Source: an uncultured Lachnospiraceae bacterium
GTDB taxonomy: Bacteria > Bacillota > Clostridia > Lachnospirales > Lachnospiraceae
Direction: 5' to 3'
DNA length: 37,787 nucleotides
NCBI GenBank assembly: GCA_934320845.1
Contig: CAKRFU010000025.1
Location: 1 to 37,787 of the forward strand
The notes beneath the pieces are model-generated. The model saw only the letters and a program-made list of their open reading frames with translations, did not search any database and was not told the DNA's origin. The translations under genes were made by a program, and so were the position numbers. Each line of letters opens with the position of its first letter. Positions within the stretch are counted from its first letter, which is position 1. Of this stretch, positions 16,238 through 24,212 are shown piece by piece.

Positions 16238-17263
16238 TCATTCTGCAGTATCATATTTAAAATTTGACCTGAATACTTTTTTCAGTCCGTCTGTTATCGT
16301 TATATTTCCATTATCCTCCACAAGTACAGTATCAAATTCATTTTTATGCTCACGCCAGTAATCAAGTGCTTTTTCTTTCCCCATTACAAATAAGGACGTT
16401 GACAATGCATCTGCAAGCGTTCCGTCATCGCTTACTATCGTCACGCTTTTAAGACCTGCTTCTGCCGGATACCCGGTTTTAGGGTCTAATATATGATGAT
16501 ATGTTTTTCCGTTCTTTTCAAAATATCTTTCATACCCTCCTGATGTTATGACCGCTTTGTCTTTTACCGACACAATGCCTATATAATTCGATGATTTGTC
16601 GGGATTTTCGATTGCTATCTGCCATGCTGTTCCGTCAGTTTTTGTACCAAGTGCCTGAACATTTCCGCCAAGTGACACGAGACCGGATGTCACACCACAC
16701 TCCTTAAAAATCTGCATAACACGGCTCGAAGTATATCCCTTTGCTATACCGCCAAGGTCTATCTTCATATTTTCTTTAAGTTTTATACTGCCACTTTTTT
16801 CATCAAATATTATCTTAGATGCGTCTACATTTTTGAGCAGTTTAGAAATCTCATTTTTTGACGGCACATTATATTTCTGTGTTGTAAATCCCCACTTTAA
16901 CATAAGAGGATATATACTTATATCAAACGCTCCATTTGTCGTTTTATTTATCTCAAGTGCCTTAGAAACAATGTCTTTTGTGTCTGCTAAGAGCATACCA
17001 CTCCCTGCCTCATTAAGTTTATATATATCACTTTCTTTTTTCTCGGCACTAAGCACCGTCTCAAGCCTATTTATCTCATCCACAGCTTTATTAACGCCAT
17101 TTTCAGCATTTTTACCATACGCCGTCACCGTCATATATGTATCCATCGCAAATATATCTTTAGATACCTTATTTTTTTCATCACTGTTCTGACAAGCTGT
17201 AAGCATGGCAATACATAGCACAAATAACAGCACTGCGCTAAATCTAAAATAAGATTTCTTCAT
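16238..17263 (-). CDS. apbE: FAD:protein FMN transferase (ApbE), lipoprotein
   Basis: A 341-residue ApbE. A lipoprotein signal peptide ends in LTAC (Cys24), so the enzyme should be tethered to the outer face of the membrane. Family motifs follow: AMDTYMTVTAYG, IDLGGIAKGYTSSR, SLGGNVQALG, ITSGGYERYF, HHILDPKTGYPAE and DALSTSLFVMG. ApbE uses FAD to attach FMN covalently to Thr or Ser in targets such as the RnfG/RnfD subunits of the Rnf complex or extracellular flavin reductases. No target gene lies in this window. The ATG follows AGGAGGATAAGATAAAGG. The gene begins 45 nt after the YolD-like gene. Confidence 0.95.
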   Translation of the reverse strand: MKKSYFRFSAVLLFVLCIAMLTACQNSDEKNKVSKDIFAMDTYMTVTAYGKNAENGVNKAVDEINRLETVLSAEKKESDIYKLNEAGSGMLLADTKDIVSKALEINKTTNGAFDISIYPLMLKWGFTTQKYNVPSKNEISKLLKNVDASKIIFDEKSGSIKLKENMKIDLGGIAKGYTSSRVMQIFKECGVTSGLVSLGGNVQALGTKTDGTAWQIAIENPDKSSNYIGIVSVKDKAVITSGGYERYFEKNGKTYHHILDPKTGYPAEAGLKSVTIVSDDGTLADALSTSLFVMGKEKALDYWREHKNEFDTVLVEDNGNITITDGLKKVFRSNFKYDTAE

Positions 17264-17308
17264 CCTTTATCTTATCCTCCTGCATTTAATCTTGTCTCCT
17301 ATATTTTC

Positions 17309-17503
17309 CTATATATCAGAATTATAACTTTCTTCAACTTCTAACGCCTTCTCCCTCACCGCCTCATCATAACCTTTAAGTGCCGCAAATGATGCGAACT
17401 GTGCTGCCCTGTCATGCACATTCATAGGCTTATGTTTCTTCGATACAGGTCTCTCCATATCTATTATATCCTGATACTTTTTCCAGTCATCATTTTCAAG
17501 CAT
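17309..17503 (-). CDS. YolD-like small protein coupled to Y-family polymerase
   Basis: A 64-residue protein. The stretch KPMNVHDRAAQFASFAALKGYDEAV is typical of small YolD-related proteins encoded next to Y-family polymerases in Clostridia. Its ATG shares one base with the polymerase stop codon (TAATG), which points to translational coupling. YolD-type proteins are encoded with UvrX/YqjW-type polymerases and are suspected accessory factors in SOS mutagenesis. Its action is unknown. Confidence 0.78.
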   Translation of the reverse strand: MLENDDWKKYQDIIDMERPVSKKHKPMNVHDRAAQFASFAALKGYDEAVREKALEVEESYNSDI

Positions 17504-18993
17504 TATGCCCTGTGCCCTCCAATCTGTCTGTTTCTCTCCATCGCTGTTGCACCTTCTTCGAGATTCATGCCTTTTAATATAGCATTTTTACCATACTTTT
17601 TCTTCACATCTATCATAGCTTTCTGCAGTCTTTTCTCTTTATCAAGCATATCTTTTTCTTTCTGCTTCTGCTTTTCAAGTTCACCATAATCTGTAAAAAG
17701 GTCAAGCTGTTCAAATTCTTGTTTTGGGGCCACATCTTCCTGTCTTGTAACATGATTTGCAACTACATTCATTCTTCTCACAAGAAGTTTGCTGTTTACA
17801 ATCTCATCATAGAGTTTTCCGACATTCTCCATTATAATCTTTGTAGATGAAGTCATTCTTTTAAGATTTATTGTTCCATGTGCATGTTTTGGAATTTTCC
17901 GTCCATATCTGTCAAAAGTATATTCACCTTTGTATTTTTTTCTTATCTCAGAATTTTTAAGGTTTTCTATATCGTAACCAACCGTAAGAACCATCTGGTC
18001 GGTCACAAGTCCCTTTTCCACAAGGTCTAACACAAGCATATCTGTCATTTCCATAACTACAAGTTTTGCCTTTTTTGCATCATACGGGCATGTAAGTACC
18101 TGTCCTGAACTTATGCTGTTGTTTTCCGGTTTATATGCCTTTATGTCGGCAATTGTACACGGCTCATATCCCCATGCATGATCTATAAGAAGTTCTGCAT
18201 TTATCCCAAACAGTTTATAAAGCAGCTCTTCATTATAAAAATCCCCCGCTTTTCCAATTGAACACCTCGCAACATCACCCATTGTATAAATACCGCACTC
18301 GGCAAGTCTTTTCGCATATCCTCTGCCGACCCGCCAGAAATCAGTAATCGGTTTATGTCCCCACAATATTCTTCTGTAGCTTATCTCATTCAGCTCCGCT
18401 ATTCTCACTCCGTCCTTATCAGGTTTTATATGCTTTGCTACAATATCCATTGCAACTTTGCAAAGGTAAAGGTTTGTCCCGATTCCTGCCGTTGCGGTAA
18501 TCCCGGTTTCCTTTAAAACATCCCTTATAAGCATCATAGCAAGTTCTCTCGGTGTTTTTCCATATGTTTTAAGATACGATGTCACATCTATAAATACCTC
18601 GTCCACAGAATAAACATGTATGTCTTCGGAAGCTATATATCTAAGATATATATTATAAATTTTTGTGCTGTACTCCATATAATAAGCCATTCTTGGCTTT
18701 GCTACAATATATTCTATTTTTTTGCCGGTAGCAGCTTTTATTTCATTCGTTTTCTGCACCACCTCAAAAAGTCTCGCTCTTCCCGAAATACCATACGCTT
18801 TCAATGAAGGTGACACGGCAAGACATATTGTTTTTTCAGTCCTCGACTCATCCGCAACAACAAGATTTGTCGTGAGTGGGTCAAGTCCTCTCTCGACACA
18901 TTCAACCGATGCATAAAACGATTTTAAATCTATTGCTATATAGATATGGCCGGTATCACTTTGTTTATATTTATCCGAACTTTCAAAACTCAC
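17503..18993 (-). CDS. Y-family DNA polymerase (DinB/UmuC type)
   Basis: About 496 residues. Catalytic acids are in YIAIDLKSFYASVE (first motif) and YSVDEVFIDVT (the paired Asp-Glu). Other family segments include a thumb with IGTNLYLCKVAMDIVAKH and a C-terminal little-finger region, and the end is lysine-rich and possibly coiled. It is longer than DinB and fits the UvrX/YqjW-type UV-damage polymerases, which do error-prone translesion synthesis. The longest frame begins at a TTG (19026), but the GTG at 18993 follows AAGGGGGATACCATA and is preferred, which also removes overlap with the kinase gene. No LexA-box-like site was recognised upstream. Confidence 0.92.
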   Translation of the reverse strand: MSFESSDKYKQSDTGHIYIAIDLKSFYASVECVERGLDPLTTNLVVADESRTEKTICLAVSPSLKAYGISGRARLFEVVQKTNEIKAATGKKIEYIVAKPRMAYYMEYSTKIYNIYLRYIASEDIHVYSVDEVFIDVTSYLKTYGKTPRELAMMLIRDVLKETGITATAGIGTNLYLCKVAMDIVAKHIKPDKDGVRIAELNEISYRRILWGHKPITDFWRVGRGYAKRLAECGIYTMGDVARCSIGKAGDFYNEELLYKLFGINAELLIDHAWGYEPCTIADIKAYKPENNSISSGQVLTCPYDAKKAKLVVMEMTDMLVLDLVEKGLVTDQMVLTVGYDIENLKNSEIRKKYKGEYTFDRYGRKIPKHAHGTINLKRMTSSTKIIMENVGKLYDEIVNSKLLVRRMNVVANHVTRQEDVAPKQEFEQLDLFTDYGELEKQKQKEKDMLDKEKRLQKAMIDVKKKYGKNAILKGMNLEEGATAMERNRQIGGHRA

Positions 18994-19006
18994 TATGGTA
19001 TCCCCC

Positions 19007-19906
19007 TTAAACCTTTTTAAATACAATATTGACTATAAAAATATTATCATCAAGTAATGCCGAAATTTTTCCTCCCATACATTCCGTCATCTCTTTTGCG
19101 ATAGCCATTCCAAGTCCGGTAGAAGTTTTACTCCTCGCTGCATCAGCTTTATAAAACTTCTCAAAAATACGGTTTATGTCAATCTCATCAGGATTTAGCA
19201 CTTCATTTTGTATTGTCAGAAATATTTTATCCTGTGAATCGTATAAACTGATTTCAACGTTTTTCTCTCCATGTTCCAATACGTTTTTTATAACATTCTG
19301 TAAAATGCGGCGCATAACCTGCTCATTGCCATAAAAACAAAGTGGTTCGTCTGTCAGTTTCAAAGTTGGAACAATCTTTTTCAGTTCCCACTCTTCATAA
19401 TATGAAAATAGTGTTTCCCTGACAATCTCATTCAAATCACATTTATACAATTTAATATTATAAGTCTTATTTTCCAATTTTGTAAATGTAAATAATTCCT
19501 CCAACATGTCCCTGAGTGCTTTAATTCTCTCTTGAATTATCGCAATATACCGTTTATTCTTCTCTTTGTCATCAGACTCCGACAACAATTGGAAATATCC
19601 GTCAAGTGATGTAAGCGGCGTTCTTATATCATGTGATAAATTTGTATATATATCAGCAATCTCATTTTCTCTCTTTTTCCATATCACTCTCTCTGCCCTA
19701 TGTTTCTCAAATAATTTATTTAAAACATCTTTAAGACCTTTAAGTCCCCCAATTTCTATCTGTGACGTTACCAGCGCATTACTTTGATTTTTTTCAATAA
19801 ATTCTATCTGCTTCGTAATGTCTTTTATCTGGCTTCTCAATTTAAAATAAAGATACATAACTATAACAAACATTATTGCAAGAAATGCAATGACACACTC
19901 TTCCAT
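19007..19906 (-). CDS. Short-sensor histidine kinase
   Basis: A 299-residue kinase with a single N-terminal transmembrane helix (about residues 4-22) and no extracytoplasmic sensor domain. A coiled linker leads to the dimerisation helix with His92 in LSHDIRTPLTS. The ATPase domain has an N box (VIKNVLEHGE) and G box (TGLGMAIAKEM). Without a sensor of its own, input probably comes through the transporter encoded in the same operon, as in bacteriocin or antibiotic detoxification systems. The ATG overlaps the permease stop by one base (TAATG). The partner is most likely the response regulator at 21890-22576. Confidence 0.92.
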   Translation of the reverse strand: MEECVIAFLAIMFVIVMYLYFKLRSQIKDITKQIEFIEKNQSNALVTSQIEIGGLKGLKDVLNKLFEKHRAERVIWKKRENEIADIYTNLSHDIRTPLTSLDGYFQLLSESDDKEKNKRYIAIIQERIKALRDMLEELFTFTKLENKTYNIKLYKCDLNEIVRETLFSYYEEWELKKIVPTLKLTDEPLCFYGNEQVMRRILQNVIKNVLEHGEKNVEISLYDSQDKIFLTIQNEVLNPDEIDINRIFEKFYKADAARSKTSTGLGMAIAKEMTECMGGKISALLDDNIFIVNIVFKKV

Positions 19907-20784
19907 TAAACCATATCTCTCTTTTCCATACTAATTATACCGGCGGCGGCTGCAATAACAAGATAAACAATCACAAACATAATAAGATTTAACTGCTGTG
20001 ACATGCTTTCACCCGGAACAAGACTGTTTATTTTGGTAGTAATAAGATATTTTTCAATTTCAACAGTAAAACCTGTAAGCTTATGCACTCCGACATCAAT
20101 TGCCATACAGATAAGCGGTCCCACGCCAATTGACAGGCACACTGCTGCCGTCATGCCAAAAACTCTGTTTTTTATCACTGTTTCAATTGTAGCACATACC
20201 ATCAAAAATGCATACTGCAGTAACATCTGAAAAATAATAAAGCTTATATATCCATCAAAACTTCCCTCTCCCAGACTTAATTTTTTTGTACATATCATCC
20301 ATACAACTGCCTCAACCAAAAACATAATCACATCAAATAATACTGTATAAATCCCTATAACCGCCATTTTTGAAATAAAAAGCTGCCTGCGGTGCCTTAC
20401 CTGTCCGCCTATATTTTTAATATATCCGTTTTTATTTTCACTTGATACAAATATCATCACAAATATTACACTAAAAAGCAGATAAATTCCTGATGACAAT
20501 AACTTTCCATATACATATACTGCATTCGGCGTAGTATTTTTTATCCCTGAAGTATCAATCTGAACTCCTATTTTTGCTTCTGAATCATCTTGCAAATCCG
20601 AATCAGCACTATTTTTATCTGTGCTTTCGATTACAGTCTTATTACTGCTTGTATTTGTATCTGATGTTTCCGGCATCAGACTCATTGCCATAATAATTCC
20701 AAATACAATTGCTATTATAGTTACCACATAAAATGATTTCATTTTAAACAACTTATACAAATCCATCTTTATAACATTCAACAT
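19906..20784 (-). CDS. ABC-2 type transporter permease
   Basis: About 292 residues, six hydrophobic segments and a large polar loop after the first helix (residues about 40-85, rich in Ser, Thr, Asp). This matches permeases of the ABC-2 type paired with BcrA-like ATPases, such as lantibiotic or bacitracin immunity transporters. The longest frame begins with GTG at 20820, but AAAAGGAGAATAAAGTTT before the ATG at 20784 marks the better start. It begins 44 nt after the ATPase gene and is coupled to the kinase gene. The substrate is unknown. Confidence 0.82.
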   Translation of the reverse strand: MLNVIKMDLYKLFKMKSFYVVTIIAIVFGIIMAMSLMPETSDTNTSSNKTVIESTDKNSADSDLQDDSEAKIGVQIDTSGIKNTTPNAVYVYGKLLSSGIYLLFSVIFVMIFVSSENKNGYIKNIGGQVRHRRQLFISKMAVIGIYTVLFDVIMFLVEAVVWMICTKKLSLGEGSFDGYISFIIFQMLLQYAFLMVCATIETVIKNRVFGMTAAVCLSIGVGPLICMAIDVGVHKLTGFTVEIEKYLITTKINSLVPGESMSQQLNLIMFVIVYLVIAAAAGIISMEKRDMV

Positions 20785-20828
20785 AAACTTTATTCTCCTT
20801 TTATACGCACTCATAAACACATGTCTGC

Positions 20829-21734
20829 TTAATCTGCTGTCATATTCAAAAAATAACTTTCAAGTTCTTCCTGATTTACCTTAATCTCCCTAGGGCATAC
20901 TCCTGAGTTTACAAGCCTTTCATTTATATAAGCACTTTCCTCAAACCTTTCATAAATGTAAATATGCGACTTGTCAACCACCTCATAATTGTGAACCCCT
21001 ATTTCATCAAGTGTGACAAGTGCTCTTTTAGGCTCATTAAGCACTATCTCGATTCTTTTACTGCACTGTTGCATTAACTGTTCCTGCGAAAGTTCCTGTA
21101 AAAGTTTCCCCTTGTGTATTATTCCAAAATCTGTGCAAACCTTTGAAAGCTCCTCTAAAATATGGCTTGATATTAGTATTGTAATTTTTCTTTCTTTGGC
21201 AAGACCGGCAAGCATATCCCTAACTTCCACTATTCCCTGAGGGTCAAGTCCGTTTATCGGCTCATCGAGCACAAGAAAATCAGGATTTCCAACCATCGCA
21301 AGTGCTATGCCAAGTCTCTGTTTCATACCGAGAGAAAAATTCTTTGTCTTTTTTCTCCCGACATCTGAAAGTCCTACCTCATCAAGCAGTCCCAAAACGT
21401 ATTTTTTGTCATTTATACCGAACATTTTTGCCTTTATTATCATATTGTCAAACGCCGACATATTCTTGTAAAGCCCCGGTTCCTCAATAAGGCATCCGAC
21501 TCTTGACCTCACCTTTGATAAATCATTTCCTGAATATCCAAACAACGAATAATCTCCAGATGACGGAGCTGTAAGACCACTTATCATTTTCAAAAAAGTT
21601 GTCTTTCCTGCACCGTTTCTTCCGATAAAACCATAAACTGCTCCCCTCTTTATATGCATATCTATTTCAGAAACAGCTTTGTGCCTGCGAAACTGTTTCG
21701 TCAACGCATGGGTTTCTAACAAAATCTCACTCAT
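20829..21734 (-). CDS. ABC transporter ATP-binding protein (BcrA-like)
   Basis: About 301 residues. It has Walker A GRNGAGKTT, the Q-loop region, signature FSLGMKQR, Walker B FLVLDEP and the switch His in ISSHILEEL. The C-terminal 80 residues match BcrA/CcmA-type ATPases used for exporting or removing peptide antibiotics. The start was placed at the ATG at 21734 (MSEILLETHALTKQF), with GGAAAGGATTATT upstream; a 15-codon extension is not conserved-looking. It begins the ATPase-permease-kinase unit, downstream of a possible response-regulator site. Confidence 0.9.
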   Translation of the reverse strand: MSEILLETHALTKQFRRHKAVSEIDMHIKRGAVYGFIGRNGAGKTTFLKMISGLTAPSSGDYSLFGYSGNDLSKVRSRVGCLIEEPGLYKNMSAFDNMIIKAKMFGINDKKYVLGLLDEVGLSDVGRKKTKNFSLGMKQRLGIALAMVGNPDFLVLDEPINGLDPQGIVEVRDMLAGLAKERKITILISSHILEELSKVCTDFGIIHKGKLLQELSQEQLMQQCSKRIEIVLNEPKRALVTLDEIGVHNYEVVDKSHIYIYERFEESAYINERLVNSGVCPREIKVNQEELESYFLNMTAD

Positions 21735-21847
21735 AATAATCCTTTCCGGCTGCAAACTCCCATTCCTGCAGCCTGTCATATAATCCTGTGATAGTTCTTC
21801 ATCAGGACCCGTTTTTATCTTACAAAACTTATTTTAAATATCATTTC

Positions 21848-21886
21848 ATAATAAAACGCTAAGAAAAAGTAAAGATTTAGTAAAGA
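21848..21886 (-). promoter_or_regulatory. Direct-repeat operator and promoter of ABC-kinase operon
   Basis: Two copies of TCTTTACT (minus strand, 21868-21875 and 21879-21886) have an 11-bp period, as expected for side-by-side binding of an OmpR/PhoB-type dimer. TATTAT (21848-21853) lies 14 bp further, so the downstream repeat overlaps the -35 position of a 17-bp-spaced promoter. The site begins 4 bp after the response regulator gene ends, before the transporter-kinase genes. Confidence 0.55.
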
Positions 21887-21889
21887 TGT

Positions 21890-22576
21890 TTATTTTCCGT
21901 CAGCAAAGCGGTATCCAATCCCCCAAACCGTCTGAATATATTCTTTGTCTGTTATCTTTTTAATTTTTTTGCGTATGTTACTTATATGTACATCGAGTGT
22001 TTTTGTCTCTCCCATATATTCTTCCTGCCATGCATATGTAAAAATTGCTTCTTTGCTAAATACTCTTTTGGGATTTTGTGCAAGCAGTCTTAATATCTCA
22101 AATTCCTGTCTTGTGAGCTTTTTAAGTTCCTCTCCTTCTATCCATATCTGGTGTGTCTTTATATCCAGTTCAAATCCGTCAAGTTTTATCTTTTCATCCT
22201 CTTTTTCATGTCCCGCATGACGAAGCTGTATCTCTACCCTTGCAGCCACCTCATCTATATTAAAAGGCTTTGTGATATAATCATCAGCACCGTTTCGCAA
22301 AAGTTCAAGTTTTTCATCCATCCCATCTTTCGCCGTAAGCACAATAACAGGGATATCACTGTTTTCTCTTATTTTCGCCAGCACCTCTTCTCCCGTCATA
22401 CCCGGAAGCATAAGGTCAAGCAATATAAGCGATACATCTTCCCTCTCAAGCAGCAGTACGGCTTCTGTCCCCGAAAATGCCTGTCTGCACACATACCCCT
22501 CACGCTCAAGAGCCTCTTTGAGCAGATTGTTTATATTTACATCATCCTCTGCTATCAATATATTTCTGCTTTTCAA
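21890..22576 (-). CDS. OmpR/PhoB-family response regulator
   Basis: 228 residues. The receiver domain (1-118) has acidic pocket AEDD (residues 9-12), phosphoacceptor Asp54 in ILLDLMLPG, and the conserved Lys in YITKPF. The C-terminal winged helix (about 130-228) includes LTRQEFEILRLLAQNP and VHISNIRKKI, then the terminal VWGIGYRF. It should be partnered with the short histidine kinase, though an ABC transporter gene pair lies between. It starts at TTG (22576), preceded by GGAAGGA, at a spacing of about 11 nt; a shorter start would damage the receiver fold. Confidence 0.94.
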   Translation of the reverse strand: MKSRNILIAEDDVNINNLLKEALEREGYVCRQAFSGTEAVLLLEREDVSLILLDLMLPGMTGEEVLAKIRENSDIPVIVLTAKDGMDEKLELLRNGADDYITKPFNIDEVAARVEIQLRHAGHEKEDEKIKLDGFELDIKTHQIWIEGEELKKLTRQEFEILRLLAQNPKRVFSKEAIFTYAWQEEYMGETKTLDVHISNIRKKIKKITDKEYIQTVWGIGYRFADGK

Positions 22577-22630
22577 TCTAATAACATTCCTTCCATATAA
22601 TCAATTTAATTCTAATAAATAAAACTTTTT

Positions 22631-22697
22631 CACAAAAATAAGACCACGCAGAAACATAACAACTCTAAACCAAAATTCTATATTTCTGCATAGTCTT
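22631..22697 (-). terminator. Terminator after Lon-like ATPase gene
   Basis: Arms 22640-22654 and 22683-22697 pair over 15 positions with one or two imperfect pairs (AAGACnAnGCAGAAA) around a 28-nt loop, followed on the minus strand by TATTTTTGTG. It separates the rhamnose operon from the response regulator gene. Confidence 0.75.
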
Positions 22698-22710
22698 ATA
22701 TTAAAACAAC

Positions 22711-24195
22711 CTAAAACAGTCCGTCAACCATCTCTTTTGTAACAGTAACACTCTCAACCTTATCCACTTCAATCTGATAAAGTGTGTTTGCCGCAATATG
22801 CTCTGCTGCCTGTTCAAGATCACGTATTCCTGTTGTGTTTGAGAATTTATCAACTACTGCTGCAACTGCCTCAGGAGTAACGATACATTCCTCATTTCTC
22901 ATACCCATTCTCTTAAGAACTTTAGGCATACAGAAATTTTTGAAAATAACCTGTTTTTCTTCTGTCGTATAATCAGGTATATCTATAACCGCAAATCTCG
23001 ACATAAGTGGTGCGCTTATCTTTGACTTGTCATTTGCTGTTGCAATAGGATAAACACCTACTGTCGGAACCATACATTCTATGTAATTGTCAGTAAATCC
23101 TATATTGTCAAGAAGTGTAAGAAGTACATCTGCCGGATTTCCGTGTCCCTTATTTGACGTAGCCTTGTCAAGCTCATTTATGATAAATACAAGATTTGAC
23201 TCTCCTGCCATTTCAAATGCATCTATAATAATACCGGATTTTGCATTCGAATATATTCTTGAACTTCCCGTAAGCTGCTCAGGGTCACTTATTGAACTCA
23301 TGTCAAGTGTTGTCCACGGAAGTTTAAGTATTCTTGCGACTGCATATGCAATCTGTGATTTACCTGTTCCTGCCGGTCCTACAAGCAATATTCCATATGC
23401 CGGAAGTGTATGAGTACGGTTTATCTGCACTATTGTCTCTATAATGCGCTGTTTTACTCTCTCCATTCCATAGAGTTCTTCATCGAGTATCTTTCTTGCC
23501 TCAACAATATCTATCGTCTCAAAATAATTACTCTTCCACTTTATGTTCATCATTATGGACAAAGCCCTCTGTGCATGACGTCTTTCTTCCGGAGACACTT
23601 CATGAGACTTTGCTACCGCAAGGTTTCTTCTTGCCCAGAGTCTGATATTATCAGGAAGTGTTGCACCAGCACAGTTTATAAAATCAGTAATACTCTGAAG
23701 ACTTGTAAGTTTCATTCCATCTCCGCTCTCATCATCTTCTTCATCATCCGAAATTTTCGCAGGTGCATCACTCGCAAAAAGTCTCTCTATCATATATTGA
23801 AGGAACCCATCCTCCGCAGACAATTTCGAAGTGTTGCCGTGTGCAACTTCGCTAATCTTATAAACTGAATATCCGTCCTCAGTATTTTCACCTGAAAGCC
23901 TTACATTTATGTGGCTTTCTCCAAGCCATTTAAGCAGACTTACAAATCTAGCATCAACCTTTAAAATATCTGAAACTTCAACTCCATCATCCTCATTAAA
24001 TTCAAATGTTGTACGTTTTATCGGATTTGTAAACATTCCATATGAATGATGGCTCCACTGTTTATTTTTGTTGTCAATAACCAATATCGGTTTTTCCGGT
24101 GTGGCACTTTCCTCATTTGACATAAATGTCTCATATGTGCACACCGCATTTTTCTTTTCTTCATCGGGTACACTGTTAAAATCAAATACCGGCAT
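22711..24195 (-). CDS. Lon-like AAA+ ATPase without protease domain
   Basis: 494 residues. The N-terminal half (1-230) is not one I recognise, although its last part resembles the helical region in front of the Lon ATPase. The AAA+ module follows Lon closely: ARKILDEELYGMERVKQRI, Walker A GPAGTGKS (273-280), PIATAND sensor 1 (Asn388), arginine Arg400, and sensor 2 in TGIRDLEQ (Arg458). The protein ends with the small lid domain; no Ser-Lys protease domain follows and the stop is well upstream of any further frame. Walker B reads FIINELDKA, so the usual Asp is Asn340 while Glu341 is kept. The ATG follows AAAGGAGAATACG, 17 nt after rfbD. Function unknown; a remodelling or unfolding role is possible. 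Confidence 0.8.
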   Translation of the reverse strand: MPVFDFNSVPDEEKKNAVCTYETFMSNEESATPEKPILVIDNKNKQWSHHSYGMFTNPIKRTTFEFNEDDGVEVSDILKVDARFVSLLKWLGESHINVRLSGENTEDGYSVYKISEVAHGNTSKLSAEDGFLQYMIERLFASDAPAKISDDEEDDESGDGMKLTSLQSITDFINCAGATLPDNIRLWARRNLAVAKSHEVSPEERRHAQRALSIMMNIKWKSNYFETIDIVEARKILDEELYGMERVKQRIIETIVQINRTHTLPAYGILLVGPAGTGKSQIAYAVARILKLPWTTLDMSSISDPEQLTGSSRIYSNAKSGIIIDAFEMAGESNLVFIINELDKATSNKGHGNPADVLLTLLDNIGFTDNYIECMVPTVGVYPIATANDKSKISAPLMSRFAVIDIPDYTTEEKQVIFKNFCMPKVLKRMGMRNEECIVTPEAVAAVVDKFSNTTGIRDLEQAAEHIAANTLYQIEVDKVESVTVTKEMVDGLF

Positions 24196-24212
24196 CGTAT
24201 TCTCCTTTCAAT

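Noticed and set aside
19007..22576. Complete lantibiotic biosynthesis cluster
   Set aside because: No precursor peptide, modification enzyme or dedicated exporter-protease is present; only a regulator-transporter-kinase set.
23410..23868. Plus-strand 152-codon frame inside the Lon-like gene
   Set aside because: Antisense shadow; composition is that of reverse-complement coding sequence and no motif is recognisable.
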